Positions 19,465-28,943 of a stretch of DNA of 64,000 nucleotides are shown one piece after another. A program made the translations under genes and the position numbers. The notes beneath the pieces are model-generated. The model had not been told where the DNA came from. It ran no database searches and was given only the letters and a program-made list of their open reading frames with translations. Positions within the stretch are counted from its first letter, which is position 1. Each line of letters starts with the position of its first letter. The DNA comes from [Eubacterium] eligens ATCC 27750 (GTDB lineage: Bacteria > Bacillota > Clostridia > Lachnospirales > Lachnospiraceae): assembly GCF_000146185.1 (NCBI RefSeq), contig NC_012778.1:1309001-1373000 (forward strand), read 5' to 3'.

Positions 19465-19514
19465 TAAAATTATATCAGACTGGGTATATATTTACAATAA
19501 AGGTCACAAAAAAG

Positions 19515-19667
19515 TCACTTTTGATTATATTGTCCATAAACAAGTGTCACGCCGCTTTCCTGCTCTTTCGGCTCATTACACCCTATTAAAGCAGTTATCA
19601 TACTTATAATAACCACCAGAGCCAATAGTCTCGCTGTCAGCTTTTTCTTTATTCCATCTTCTAACAT
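19515..19667 (-). CDS. Small putative lipoprotein (50 residues)
   Basis: The ATG at 19667 starts MLEDGIKKKLTARLLALVVI and the hydrophobic core runs into the lipobox ALIGC (Cys at residue 30), followed by a 20-residue polar tail ending YGQYNQK. This is the layout of a lipoprotein signal peptide with a very short mature part. The ribosome site GTGGAGG is the 3' arm of the hairpin at 19671-19712, so translation may be occluded. I recognise no family. It is 50 bases upstream of nadE. Confidence 0.55.
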   Translation of the reverse strand: MLEDGIKKKLTARLLALVVIISMITALIGCNEPKEQESGVTLVYGQYNQK

Positions 19668-19670
19668 AAA

Positions 19671-19712
19671 AACCTCCACTGTCCATAAATCTATTATGAA
19701 CCAGTGGAGGTT
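19671..19712 (-). terminator. Terminator-like hairpin that contains the ribosome site of the small lipoprotein
   Basis: AACCTCCACTG and CAGTGGAGGTT form an 11-bp perfect stem around a 20-base loop, followed on the minus strand by TTTTTATG. It follows the PAS gene as a terminator, yet its 3' arm holds the GGAGG of the next gene. On the plus strand it is also followed by TTTTATTAT. Confidence 0.75.
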
Positions 19713-19732
19713 TTATTATACTTTAAATGTGC

Positions 19733-20074
19733 TTATTCAATTACGGCTGCACTAACCTTTATTACTCTGTGTCCAGCTAAGAGCTTATTCTCAATCTTAT
19801 AGAATGCAACTACCTTAAGAGGCTTGCCATCTTTAGCAACAAACTCCTGTACATAGCTTACATATCTCTTATCTATGAACTTTTCTCTTAACTCTGTTAT
19901 TACTTCCTCATACTCAACGCTTGGTACGAACTGCTTAAATACAATTCCCGCCTCAAAATCATCTTCTGTGTATCCAAGAAGCTCTGTAAATCCATCATCA
20001 ATATCAATAATCTTACCGCTTCTCATCTCCATAGAAAACTGTGTAAAAGGAATTGCTTTCATTACTTCTGCCAT
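19733..20074 (-). CDS. Stand-alone PAS-domain protein
   Basis: A 113-residue protein that is essentially one PAS domain: SMEMRSGKIIDIDDGFTELLGY and YVSYVQEFVAKDGKPLKV match the PAS core and its C-terminal cap (the PAC motif). No output domain is attached, so it is either a cytosolic sensor partner or a ligand-binding module acting in trans. Partner unknown. It lies 24 bases after valS on the same strand and ahead of the terminator-like hairpin at 19671-19712. Confidence 0.8.
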   Translation of the reverse strand: MAEVMKAIPFTQFSMEMRSGKIIDIDDGFTELLGYTEDDFEAGIVFKQFVPSVEYEEVITELREKFIDKRYVSYVQEFVAKDGKPLKVVAFYKIENKLLAGHRVIKVSAAVIE

Positions 20075-20098
20075 AATTATTCTCCTTATCCGTGAAAA

Positions 20099-22750
20099 CT
20101 ACTTAGAAAGTGTTGCAAGACGCTCAGTTACCTGCTCAAGCATCTGTGTATATTTTACCAGCTTTGCCTTCTCTTCGTCAATCTTTGCCTGAGGAGCTTT
20201 TGATGTAAACCTCTCATTGTTAAGCATTCCGTTACATCTCTTGATTTCTCCCTGTAATCTGCCTTCCTCTTTCTTAAGTCTCTCTATTTCCTTGTCGATA
20301 TCAACAAGCTCTGCGAAAGGAATATAGATAACAGCATCCGGTATAACTGTTGAAACAGCATCATCCGGAATTCCAGCCTTATCTGACTGAACCTTGACTT
20401 CGCTTGCGTATGCAAGTGTTCCGAAGAATCCAAGTGAATTATTAAATATATTTTTAACCTCATCACTTGCTGAAACAACATATACAAGTGCCTTACGGCT
20501 TGGTGCAACATTCATGTCTGCACGTAAGTTTCTTATATTACGGACAGCTTCCTTGATTGTCTCAATAGCCTTCTCCTCTGCTGCGAAATTGTTAGTTTCA
20601 TCATATACAGGCCATGAAGAAATCATGATTGACTCCTCTTCATCCTGAATATTGCAGAATATTTCTTCTGTAATGAATGGCATATATGGATGAAGCAGCT
20701 TAAGTGCATCTATAAGAACAGTTTTTAATGTCCAGATAGCTGCTGTCTTTGTCTCGTCTGCATCATTGTAAAGTCTTGGCTTAACCATCTCAATATACCA
20801 GTCACAGAATTCTTCCCAGATGAAGTCATTAAGCTTGGCAACAGCGATACCAAGTTCGTATTTTTCCATATTATCTGTAACTTCTTTGATAAGTCCATTC
20901 ATCTTAGAAAGAATCCACTTATCAGCATCAGTTAAGTTAGCAGGTCTTGCATCTGTAGCCTTAATCTTGTTATCAGGATCATTCATCATGATAAATCTTG
21001 AAGCATTCCATACCTTATTAGCAAAGTTACGGCTAGCCTCAACTCTTGACCAGTAGAAACGCATATCATTACCAGGTGCATTTCCTGTAATAAGAGTGTA
21101 TCTTAATGCATCTGCACCATATTTATCAATAACCTCAAGCGGATCAATACCATTTCCTAATGACTTACTCATCTTTCTTCCCTGGTCATCTCTTACAAGG
21201 CCGTGGAATAATACCTTGCCAAATGGCTTCTTGCCCATATGCTCATATCCTGAGAATATCATTCTGATTACCCAGAAGAATATAATATCATATCCTGTTA
21301 CAAGCACATCTGTAGGATAGAAGTAGTCAAGTTCAGGTGTCTTATCTGGCCAGCCAAGTGTTGAGAATGGCCATAATGCTGATGAGAACCATGTATCAAG
21401 TGTATCAGGATCCTGTTCAACATTAGCACTTCCACACTTAGGGCATGTGCATACCTTATCTCTTGAAACAGTCATTTCTCCACAATCCTTGCAATAGTAT
21501 GCAGGAATTCTGTGTCCCCACCAAAGCTGTCTTGAAATACACCAGTCTCTGATATTGTCTGTCCAGTTATAATATGTCTTATCCATAGAAGCAGGGATAA
21601 GTTCAATATCACCATTCTTAACGCCTTCAACAGCAGGCTTGATAAGCTCGTCCATCTTAACGAACCACTGCTGCTTAATCATTGGCTCAACAGTTGTCTT
21701 ACATCTGTCATGAGTACCAACATTGTGTGTATGGTCTTCAACTCTTACTAAAAGTCCAAGTGCATCAAGGTCAGCTACCATAGCCTTTCTTGCTTCATAT
21801 CTGTCCATGCCTGCATACTTGCCGCCAAGATTATTAATTGTAGCATCATCATTTAAAATGTTAATCTCTGGTAAATTATGTCTCTTACCAACCTCAAAAT
21901 CGTTAGGGTCATGTGCTGGAGTAATCTTAACTACACCTGTACCAAATTCCTTATCAACATAAGGGTCTGCAATAATAGGTATTGTTCTGTCTGTAAGTGG
22001 AAGTTCAACTTCCTTTCCAACAAGGTCTGTGTATCTTTCATCATCCGGATTAACAGCTAAAGCTGAATCTCCAAGTAATGTCTCTGGTCTTGTTGTTGCA
22101 ATCTCAACGAATCTTCCCGGCTCACCAACTACAGGATAGTTAATATGCCAGAAATGTCCTGCCTGCTCCTCATGCTCAACTTCTGCATCTGATATAGAAG
22201 TGTTGCAGACCGGGCACCAGTTTACAATTCTTGAACCTTTGTATATAAGACCTTTCTCATAAAGCTTGATAAATACTTCCTGAACTGCCTTAGAACAGCC
22301 TTCGTCCATAGTGAATCTTTCTCTGTCCCAGTCACATGAAGAACCAATCTTCTTTAACTGGCTTGTGATAGTTCCACCATATTCTTTCTTCCATTCCCAT
22401 GTTCTCTTTAAGAAGCCTTCTCTTCCAAGCTCATGCTTGTCAATTCCTTCTTCCTTAAGAGCATTAGTAACCTTAACCTCAGTTGAGATTGAAGCATGGT
22501 CAGTTCCAGGAATCCAGAGAGCTTCATAGCCCTGCATTCTCTTGAATCTGATGATAATATCCTGCATAGTGTTATCAAGCGCATGACCCATATGCAGCTT
22601 ACCTGTAATATTAGGTGGTGGCATAACAATAGTAAATGGTTTCTTATCTCTGTTTACTTCTGCATGAAAATACTTCTTTTCAAGCCACTTGTGATATAAT
22701 CTGTCTTCGATTTCAGACGGATTATAATTCTTTTCCAATTCCTTGCTCAT
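20099..22750 (-). CDS. valS: Valyl-tRNA synthetase
   Basis: The start at 22750 ([20 protein letters not shown], 883 residues) has AAAGGAG in front; the frame stays open for 37 codons upstream but these lie in the leader repeat. ValRS charges tRNA-Val. Seen: [15 protein letters not shown] (the HIGH motif), the editing domain with [12 protein letters not shown], the zinc-like CKDCGE and CPKCGS pairs, [11 protein letters not shown] (KMSKS), and the C-terminal coiled coil ending [12 protein letters not shown]. Its expression is controlled by the T-box at 22929-23175; a 131-bp dispersed repeat lies between the T-box terminator and the gene. Confidence 0.97.
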   Translation of the reverse strand: MSKELEKNYNPSEIEDRLYHKWLEKKYFHAEVNRDKKPFTIVMPPPNITGKLHMGHALDNTMQDIIIRFKRMQGYEALWIPGTDHASISTEVKVTNALKEEGIDKHELGREGFLKRTWEWKKEYGGTITSQLKKIGSSCDWDRERFTMDEGCSKAVQEVFIKLYEKGLIYKGSRIVNWCPVCNTSISDAEVEHEEQAGHFWHINYPVVGEPGRFVEIATTRPETLLGDSALAVNPDDERYTDLVGKEVELPLTDRTIPIIADPYVDKEFGTGVVKITPAHDPNDFEVGKRHNLPEINILNDDATINNLGGKYAGMDRYEARKAMVADLDALGLLVRVEDHTHNVGTHDRCKTTVEPMIKQQWFVKMDELIKPAVEGVKNGDIELIPASMDKTYYNWTDNIRDWCISRQLWWGHRIPAYYCKDCGEMTVSRDKVCTCPKCGSANVEQDPDTLDTWFSSALWPFSTLGWPDKTPELDYFYPTDVLVTGYDIIFFWVIRMIFSGYEHMGKKPFGKVLFHGLVRDDQGRKMSKSLGNGIDPLEVIDKYGADALRYTLITGNAPGNDMRFYWSRVEASRNFANKVWNASRFIMMNDPDNKIKATDARPANLTDADKWILSKMNGLIKEVTDNMEKYELGIAVAKLNDFIWEEFCDWYIEMVKPRLYNDADETKTAAIWTLKTVLIDALKLLHPYMPFITEEIFCNIQDEEESIMISSWPVYDETNNFAAEEKAIETIKEAVRNIRNLRADMNVAPSRKALVYVVSASDEVKNIFNNSLGFFGTLAYASEVKVQSDKAGIPDDAVSTVIPDAVIYIPFAELVDIDKEIERLKKEEGRLQGEIKRCNGMLNNERFTSKAPQAKIDEEKAKLVKYTQMLEQVTERLATLSK

Positions 22751-22797
22751 TATTAATCTCCTTTTTAATATTGCATTCCGGGTTCTTTCCCAATTAT

Positions 22798-22928
22798 GCG
22801 CTCGCTGCTCATATGCCAGAATTTCATTCTGGCATTGTCGCGGCGCTCCTCGAGAACCCATACAAAGTTCTCAGTTCGTGCAAGCACGACTGCGAACTTT
22901 CCATGACTTCTCTCATCGCTGCTCGCGC
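22798..22928 (-). repeat. Dispersed structured repeat, copy A (valS leader)
   Basis: This 131-bp segment matches 51795-51920 in its order of parts: a hairpin ATGCCAGAAT/ATTCTGGCAT (22813-22835), a conserved single-stranded block TGTCGCGGCGCTCCTCGA, a second hairpin at 22864-22900 with core CGTGCAAGCACG and a bulged T, and a conserved end CTCATCGCTGCTCGCGC. Paired bases differ between the copies in a way that keeps pairing. An outer pair GGGTTCT/AGAACCC (22781-22787 and 22852-22858) encloses hairpin 1. The right end abuts the T-box terminator U-tract. Strand assigned from the terminator orientation; transcription sense is inferred. Confidence 0.75.
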
Positions 22929-23175
22929 AAAAAAGCCCTTTGCAGGGCATATACTCTGCAAAGGGCGTAAATAAACTTATTAACGCGGTACCACCTTTGT
23001 TTAATTATCTTGTGATAATCCTCATTATTCCTTAACGCGGAATACGTCACAGCCTACTTAAATCAACAGTTCAGCCATGCGGCTCCAAAGCTACCTTCCA
23101 TATCATTATTACCTGAACCATCTTCCAGCCAGTGAACGGTTCTCTCTGTCGGATAAGGATATGTACTCCTCTTTT
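22929..23175 (-). promoter_or_regulatory. T-box leader for valS (valine)
   Basis: The minus strand carries AAGGTGGTACCGCG (22984-22997), the T-box sequence that pairs with the tRNA acceptor end. Upstream, GGAAGGTAGCTTTGGAG aligns with known specifier loops and places GTA, a valine codon, at 23092-23094. The 5' end near 23170 has the GAGTA of stem I. A terminator (GCCCTTTGCAG/CTGCAAAGGGC, 22935-22965, then six T) ends the leader. Uncharged tRNA-Val should favour the antiterminator and allow valS expression. Confidence 0.92.
22935..22965 (-). terminator. Regulated terminator of the valS T-box
   Basis: An 11-bp stem with a 9-base loop and six T on the minus strand, directly after the T-box sequence; the U-tract ends where repeat copy A begins. 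Confidence 0.9.
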
Positions 23176-23239
23176 TCAATGCCTTTAAATATAAAATTCT
23201 TTTCTATCTTAATATCTGACAGAAAAAAATGCAAGCATT

Positions 23240-23587
23240 TTATTCAGGAACTTCAATCTGCTTAATATTAAATTCATTGCCCTGAATAAGATATGTGTGC
23301 TTACTGCCACAGTTCGGACAGACTTTGGCGTATTTCACAGTCTCATAAGTTTCCCCACAGTCCTCGCAGTAAGTTATACCCGGAATTATCTCGACTTCCA
23401 TCTCACAGTCCTTTACAAGTGCTTCTTTCTTGCAAGCCCACTTCCAGCAGTCTGTAAGATATTCTTCTACAACTCCTGATACTTCGCCAAGCTCAATTGT
23501 AACTTTAGATATGCTTGAAACATCATTATCTGAAGCTACTGCTTTGAGATCATCTATTATGTGAAATACTACGCCTAATTCATGCAT
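23240..23587 (-). CDS. hypA: Hydrogenase nickel-incorporation protein HypA
   Basis: HypA is a metallochaperone that delivers nickel to [NiFe] hydrogenase precursors. The 115-residue protein begins MHELGVVFHIID, with the N-terminal Met-His-Glu nickel site, and has a zinc domain with CEDCGE and CPNCGS. It follows the Fe-S flavoprotein gene by 5 bases and is very likely cotranscribed with it. No hydrogenase or other hyp gene is in the window, so the client enzyme is elsewhere or the protein serves another nickel enzyme. Confidence 0.9.
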   Translation of the reverse strand: MHELGVVFHIIDDLKAVASDNDVSSISKVTIELGEVSGVVEEYLTDCWKWACKKEALVKDCEMEVEIIPGITYCEDCGETYETVKYAKVCPNCGSKHTYLIQGNEFNIKQIEVPE

Positions 23588-23592
23588 ACATT

Positions 23593-26361
23593 TTAGTCCT
23601 TTTTCTTTTTGAATTTAATCTTGATTGCCTGCTTTGCACCATATGGAAGAATGTACTTAAGCTTATCCTCACTTCTTCTCATTGTAGAACACTCTGGTAA
23701 GTCTCTCTGAAGATGAATAGCATCAAACTCACACTTTGTTGTACAGATACCACAGCCTACGCACTGGTTCTCATCAACGATTGTTGCACCACAGCCCAAG
23801 CATCTTGCAGTTTCTTTCTTAACCTGTTCCTCTGTGAATACACCTGCATCACTTCTGAATGACAGCTTATCAACTCCCGACTTCTTAGCTGGTCGCTGAC
23901 GGCCTGTATTGTCATACTTCTCAACGCTGTAATCATCCTTATCAAGTTCAACATAATAGTTAGGATCCCTGCCTATTGTAAGTGAGCTGTGTGGCTGTAC
24001 ATATCTGTGAATAGATATAGCCCCCTGCTTACCTGCTGCAATAGCATCAATAGCGAATTTAGGACCTGTATATACATCACCACCGACAAAAATATCCGGC
24101 TCTGCTGTCTGATATGTAACCTTGTCAGCAACAGGATAATTACCATGCCAGAATTCAACCTTAGTACCCTCAAGAAGGTTGCCCAATTCAATTGTCTGTC
24201 CGACAGACATTATCACATTGCTGCATTCTATTGTCATAGTCTCATTCTCATCGTACTGTGGATTGAATCTTCCATCTGCATCCTTAACAGAAGTACATTT
24301 CTTAAATACGATGCCTGTAACCTTGCCATCTTCTGTAAGGATTTCTTTAGGTCCCCATCCACCAATAATATTGATACCTTCTGATTCAGCAGTCTCAATC
24401 TCTTCTGGAAGTGCTGGCATAATGTCTCTTGTCTCAAGAGATACCTGTGAAACCTTAGGTGAACCACAACGTATTGCTGTTCTGGATACATCAATGGCAA
24501 CATTACCACCGCCAATGACTACTGTGTCACCTGTAAGCTTATAGCTTTCATCATCAGTTGTTATATGGAGAAGCTCAACGCCAGTCATAACTCCCTTAGC
24601 ATCTTCTCCGGCAACGCCAGTCTTTCTACCGCCCTGACATCCAATTGCAACATAAAATGCTTTATAGCCCTGTTCGCGAAGCTGTGCGATTGTGATATCC
24701 TTACCTACTTCAACACCACATTTTATCTCAACACCCATAGCCCGTAATACATCTATCTCTGCCTGTACGATATTCTTCTCCATAACAAATGAAGGAATAC
24801 CATATACAACCATACCGCCCGGTTCTTTATTCTTCTCGAATACAGTCACATTAGTATAGCCTTTCTCTGCAAGGTAATATGCACATGAAATACCAGCCGG
24901 ACCTGCTCCTATAATCGCAACCTTCTCGTCAAAATATCCCTTAGTTGCAGGAACAACCTTTTCTGGAACATATCTTGTTTCTGCATTGATATCTAACATT
25001 GCGATATATTTCTTAACTTCATCAATAGCAATTGACTCATCAATAGTTCCCCTTGTACATGCGTCTTCACAACGCCTGTTACAGACATAACCACATATTG
25101 CAGGAAGCGGATTGTTCTTCTTAATAAGAGCGAGCGCATCCTGGTATCTTCCCTGTGCAGCCATCTTTAAATAGCCCTGTACAGCAATGTGGGCTGGACA
25201 GGCTGTCTTACATGGAGCAGTTCCTGACTCATGTGTATTGATTCTGTTCTTGTCCCTGTAGTCCTCTGACCACATGTGTCTGCCCCACTTCTGTTCTGAA
25301 GGAAGCGGCATCTTAGGATATGTAACCTCTGAGCCGTCCTTTCTGCAAAGCTTCTGTCCAAGAGACAATGCACCTGCAGGACAGTATTCAACACAGCGTC
25401 CACATGCAACACAGTTCTGCTTGTTGACATGTGCAACATATGCTGAACGTGACATATTAGGAGTATTGAAAAGCTGTGATGTCCTGAGCGCATAACAGAC
25501 ATTAACATTACAGTTACATATAGCAAATATCTTATCTTCACCATCAATATTAGTTATCTGGTGAACAAATCCGTTATCCTCTGCCTTCTTGAAAATCTCA
25601 AGCGCTTCTTCCTTAGTGATGTATCTTCCGCCTTTGCCAGTCTCAACGACATAATCAGCCATATCACCTACAGCAACACACCAGTCAGCAGGATCATCTG
25701 CACATCCCTCGTCAAATGTCTTTCTTGATTTACGGCATGAACATGGGCTTGCTGCATATTTGCCCTCGTATTTATCAAGCCAGTATGAAATCTTCTCAAG
25801 CGAGATGGCTTCATTACACATATCAACTTCCTTCTGTACAGGAATGACATGCATACCGATTCCGGCACCTCCTGGTGGAACCATATGTGTAAGTCCCTCA
25901 AGAGGAATACGGCTCATACGCTCAAAGAATCTTCCCATCTCAGGATGTTCCTCTAAGACAGCATCATTCATATTGGCAAATTCCGCACTTCCAGGAACAA
26001 ACATAGGAAGCACATACTGTTTCTCGTGCTTTGGATTCTCCCAGTTATACTCGATTACACCATTAAAAGCCATCTTATTAAGAAGCTCCTCAAGATACTT
26101 CTCATCCATACCTGTAATCTTAACAAGTTCAGGAAGTGTCTTTGGCTTACGCACTCCCATCTTTAATGCAACCTCAGCCATCTCATCAGTACAGATTGCT
26201 GCAAGTCCCCAGTACTCAGGGTCATCTGCTGTGAGCTTCTCCAATCCAAGCTTTATTGCTGCCCTGTCAGTAACCATCTTTCCAAGTTTAAGGATTGGTT
26301 CCCTTACAGGAAGCTCAGGATGTGGATTCTTAAATTCAACATTCTTGGTATTCTCTGCCAT
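23593..26361 (-). CDS. Multi-domain Fe-S / FAD oxidoreductase (GltD-like core)
   Basis: A 922-residue cytosolic fusion. Residues 1-270 are a helical, cysteine-bearing module with CSCRKSRKTFDEGC and CNCNVNVC. A ferredoxin segment follows (CVACGRCVEYCPAGAL, about 313-328), then a GltD-like core: ACPAHIAVQGYL and CGYVCNRRCEDAC for Fe-S clusters, IIGAGPAGISCAYYLAE for FAD and VIGGGNVAIDVSRTA for NAD(P). A C-terminal ferredoxin (CLGCGATIVDENQC, then CGICTTKCEFDAI) ends it. Family members pass electrons between NAD(P)H and Fe-S partners; the partner here is not visible. HypA follows directly, which hints at a link to hydrogenase or redox metabolism (inference). Confidence 0.85.
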   Translation of the reverse strand: MAENTKNVEFKNPHPELPVREPILKLGKMVTDRAAIKLGLEKLTADDPEYWGLAAICTDEMAEVALKMGVRKPKTLPELVKITGMDEKYLEELLNKMAFNGVIEYNWENPKHEKQYVLPMFVPGSAEFANMNDAVLEEHPEMGRFFERMSRIPLEGLTHMVPPGGAGIGMHVIPVQKEVDMCNEAISLEKISYWLDKYEGKYAASPCSCRKSRKTFDEGCADDPADWCVAVGDMADYVVETGKGGRYITKEEALEIFKKAEDNGFVHQITNIDGEDKIFAICNCNVNVCYALRTSQLFNTPNMSRSAYVAHVNKQNCVACGRCVEYCPAGALSLGQKLCRKDGSEVTYPKMPLPSEQKWGRHMWSEDYRDKNRINTHESGTAPCKTACPAHIAVQGYLKMAAQGRYQDALALIKKNNPLPAICGYVCNRRCEDACTRGTIDESIAIDEVKKYIAMLDINAETRYVPEKVVPATKGYFDEKVAIIGAGPAGISCAYYLAEKGYTNVTVFEKNKEPGGMVVYGIPSFVMEKNIVQAEIDVLRAMGVEIKCGVEVGKDITIAQLREQGYKAFYVAIGCQGGRKTGVAGEDAKGVMTGVELLHITTDDESYKLTGDTVVIGGGNVAIDVSRTAIRCGSPKVSQVSLETRDIMPALPEEIETAESEGINIIGGWGPKEILTEDGKVTGIVFKKCTSVKDADGRFNPQYDENETMTIECSNVIMSVGQTIELGNLLEGTKVEFWHGNYPVADKVTYQTAEPDIFVGGDVYTGPKFAIDAIAAGKQGAISIHRYVQPHSSLTIGRDPNYYVELDKDDYSVEKYDNTGRQRPAKKSGVDKLSFRSDAGVFTEEQVKKETARCLGCGATIVDENQCVGCGICTTKCEFDAIHLQRDLPECSTMRRSEDKLKYILPYGAKQAIKIKFKKKKD

Positions 26362-26364
26362 AAA

Positions 26365-27705
26365 TCATCCTCCGTTATTCTTTCCTCTGGCAAATGCCGG
26401 ATTCTTTATTAACTGCACAATAAGCGGAATAACCATCAGAACCCATACTATAGGCTCTGAAACTATAACACCCCAGTATCCCATTAATGGAACAAGTGTA
26501 AATGTTATAACAACCTTTCCTGCAAGCTCAATCCCGCTTGATATGATAGGCGTAAGCCTGTCACCTATTCCCTGCAGTGAATTTCTTATGATAGTTATCA
26601 TCGCTGTCACAAAATAAAGCAACGAGTCAACTCTTAAATACAGCGTTGCTGTATCTATTACATTTTTGTTATCCGAACTTATAAGCATTTTAACAAATGC
26701 AGGAACTATCGTATAAGATGTGATTACACATAACACACACCATACCCATCCCATAAGAATAGATGTTAATATGCCCTTTCTTATTCTTTCATACTTTCCT
26801 GCTCCAAGATTCTGTCCACAAAAGGTTGCCATCGTAGTTCCCAGCACACCGAACATCATCATGAAAAGCTCTGATAATCTTCTTGCAGTAGTATGGGCAA
26901 GAATTATATCCTGTCCAAATGAATTGATTGCACTCTGCAATGTAACAGAGCCAATTGATACAAGACTGCTCATAAAGCCCATGGAACAGCCTGTTGACAT
27001 AAGTTTTCCACACAGACTGGCATCACTCTTAAAATCTTTCTTTTCAATCCACAGTATGTTGTATCTTTTAAGTGAATATATAAGACACGCGATAAGTGCT
27101 ATGAGCTGTGAAAGCACTGTTGCCACTGCAGCACCTCTTACCCCCATTGGAATAACCTTAAGGAAAAATAAGTCTCCACCAATGTTAAGCACTACTGATA
27201 TTCCTAAAAAAATAAGCGGAGTAAATGAATCTCCTATCGACCTTAACAGGGCTGCACAGACATTGTAAAGCATAAGTATTGTCATGCCTGCAAATATTAT
27301 AAATATATAATCATAGGCTTCCTTTAACAAATCCTCTGGTGTATTAAGTACTTTCAGAAGAGGTCGTAAAAATATCAGCACAACCACTGTCAGACCTGCT
27401 GATATCATAATTCCATATTTGAACGAACCTGCAACTGTCCTCTTAAAATTAGCTGTATCTCCTGCCCCAAAAAACTGTGCAGCAATAACAGCAAATCCAT
27501 TAGTCAGTCCCTGTAAAAAGCCTATAACAAGGGTGTTCACTGAGTTAGTAGACCCTACAGCCGCCAGTGAACTTTCTCCTAATACATACCCTATAATCTT
27601 GGTATCCACAAGATTATAAGTCATCTGAAGCAACGAGCCTATAAAAACCGGTAATGCAAACCAGAATATAAGCTTAGTTATACTTCCCTTAGTTAAATCT
27701 TTCAT
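26365..27705 (-). CDS. MATE-family multidrug/cation efflux transporter
   Basis: The 446-residue protein has about 12 hydrophobic segments in two homologous halves. ITKLIFWFALPVFIGSLLQ and the repeated QNLGAGKYERI / QFFGAGDTANF patterns are typical of MATE proteins, which exchange Na+ or H+ for organic cations. The substrate cannot be predicted. The gene lies 3 bases before the Fe-S flavoprotein gene and 35 bases after CarD on the same strand. Confidence 0.92.
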   Translation of the reverse strand: MKDLTKGSITKLIFWFALPVFIGSLLQMTYNLVDTKIIGYVLGESSLAAVGSTNSVNTLVIGFLQGLTNGFAVIAAQFFGAGDTANFKRTVAGSFKYGIMISAGLTVVVLIFLRPLLKVLNTPEDLLKEAYDYIFIIFAGMTILMLYNVCAALLRSIGDSFTPLIFLGISVVLNIGGDLFFLKVIPMGVRGAAVATVLSQLIALIACLIYSLKRYNILWIEKKDFKSDASLCGKLMSTGCSMGFMSSLVSIGSVTLQSAINSFGQDIILAHTTARRLSELFMMMFGVLGTTMATFCGQNLGAGKYERIRKGILTSILMGWVWCVLCVITSYTIVPAFVKMLISSDNKNVIDTATLYLRVDSLLYFVTAMITIIRNSLQGIGDRLTPIISSGIELAGKVVITFTLVPLMGYWGVIVSEPIVWVLMVIPLIVQLIKNPAFARGKNNGG

Positions 27706-27740
27706 ACAAATATTCCTATATAGTTCTTAATTCTGCCCAA

Positions 27741-28238
27741 TTAATCCACTGATAAAAATGCATCCATCTCTTCAGCAACTTCATCAAAAGTCTGGTTATA
27801 AACAGCTGCAAATTCACCATACAAAAGCTTCCTTGCCGCAAGCAGCATCCTGCTGTCTGCTGATTTCATCTTTCTTAAATCCTTAGCTCTTTCATTCTTA
27901 ATGACATATAATGCACGAATCAGATGCATAAGCTTTAAAGCATCCTGAGATTTCATATGTTCATCATACTGCATAGGTGTAACCTTTTCTGAAAGTTCTC
28001 CATCTTTCTTACAATTTCTGGCTCTTTCCTTTAACTTGTCACATTCCTTAACAGTCATAATGCTTCTTATCATAACCTTGTTGCTGTCAACGGGTGAATA
28101 TATAATTCCCTTGCTGTCAAATACCGGCTGAAGAAAATAATAATCCCCTGATATTCCCTTAATAGGTGGTGTATCAATATTTTCAACCTCGCACACTCCA
28201 ACAACTCCGTATACTACCTTATCACCAATCTCAAACAT
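27741..28238 (-). CDS. CarD-family transcription regulator
   Basis: The ATG at 28238 (MFEIGDKVVYGVVGVCEVE) is chosen over a TTG seven codons upstream because CGGAG lies just before it. The N-terminal 70 residues match the RNA-polymerase-interacting Tudor-like domain shared by CarD and Mfd; the C-terminal 95 residues are the helical DNA-contacting part (ARKLLYGEFAAVYNQ). In other bacteria such proteins stabilise open complexes, often at rRNA promoters. The 165-residue length is normal. Confidence 0.9.
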   Translation of the reverse strand: MFEIGDKVVYGVVGVCEVENIDTPPIKGISGDYYFLQPVFDSKGIIYSPVDSNKVMIRSIMTVKECDKLKERARNCKKDGELSEKVTPMQYDEHMKSQDALKLMHLIRALYVIKNERAKDLRKMKSADSRMLLAARKLLYGEFAAVYNQTFDEVAEEMDAFLSVD

Positions 28239-28379
28239 GCTCTCCGTACTTCCTTCCAATTCTTCGTTAAATCCGTATCAATTATTAATATTATATTACA
28301 TTTCTAAGATTTTTTCAAAGTATATTTTTACTGGAAATTCGAAACAAAATCTATCTGTCATATGACATAATAAATAAAA

Positions 28380-28416
28380 AACGCCGTTTCAATGAATCAC
28401 TCATCAAAACGACGTT
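28380..28416 (-). terminator. Intrinsic terminator after the histone-like gene
   Basis: AACGTCGTTT pairs with AAACGGCGTT (one U-G) around a loop and is followed by six T on the minus strand. Confidence 0.8.
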
Positions 28417-28438
28417 CAAATATCAATCTGGTTATTAA

Positions 28439-28918
28439 TTAGAATAAATCTACTCTTCCTGCAACCTTTCCATCAGCAACATAATAGCATGCTCCATCCT
28501 GTGGCTTTATGTATAACTTAATATCCTTAGCTGCTACCTTCTGTGCCTTAAGATCAGCTTCAACTCTCTTTAATACAGCATCCATATCTGTCTGCTCATC
28601 GTTGTACTGGATAAACGTCTCAGTCTTAACTTCTTTCTTTGCAACAGCCTTCTTAGCCGTAGTCTTAACGGCTGTCTTCTTAGCTGACACTTTCTTTGTT
28701 GTAGCCTTAGCTGCTTCCTTAACAGTCTCTTTAGCTTCTTCAACCTTAGTCTCAGCCTTAACTGCTGCTGTCTCAACTGCCTTCTTGGCTGTCTCTGTCT
28801 TAGCTGCCGCTTTTTTAGCAGTCTTCTTAACAGTTGTCTTAGCTTCTGCTGCCTTTACATCTGCTGTCTTTACAGCACCACCAAATACATTGCCATCCTT
28901 TTTTTCATTGTTTGCCAT
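28439..28918 (-). CDS. Lys/Ala-rich histone-H1-like protein with DUF6465-type C-terminus
   Basis: The start at 28918 (MANNEKKDGNVFGGAV) follows AAGGAGG; the frame is open 12 codons further. Residues 15-95 are low-complexity Lys/Ala/Thr repeats (KKTAKKAAAK, KKVSAKKTAVKTT) like the tails of histone H1 and bacterial HU extensions, suggesting nucleic-acid binding. The last 65 residues form a compact domain (TFIQYNDEQTDMDAVLKRVE, then IKLYIKPQDGACYYVADGKV) that I recall as DUF6465. Function unknown. It follows the HPr-like gene by 25 bases and has a terminator after it. Confidence 0.75.
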   Translation of the reverse strand: MANNEKKDGNVFGGAVKTADVKAAEAKTTVKKTAKKAAAKTETAKKAVETAAVKAETKVEEAKETVKEAAKATTKKVSAKKTAVKTTAKKAVAKKEVKTETFIQYNDEQTDMDAVLKRVEADLKAQKVAAKDIKLYIKPQDGACYYVADGKVAGRVDLF

Positions 28919-28943
28919 GTTTCCATCCTCCTTAATAAAAATA

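Noticed and set aside
22798..22928. Group II intron or intron fragment after the valS terminator
   Set aside because: The element begins GCGCG after a terminator, which recalls group IIC introns, but no domain V/VI sequence or reverse transcriptase is present and it is far too short.
22636..22974. Plus-strand open frames across the valS leader
   Set aside because: They lie over the T-box terminator and structured repeat, have no ribosome site, and are explained by the GC-rich repeat lacking stop codons.
23989..24544. Plus-strand frames of 121-131 codons inside the Fe-S flavoprotein gene
   Set aside because: They are antisense to clearly conserved motifs of the 922-residue protein and have no ribosome sites.
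25760..26617. 285-codon plus-strand frame spanning the flavoprotein and MATE genes
   Set aside because: It is antisense to two well-supported genes and its product has no recognisable domain.
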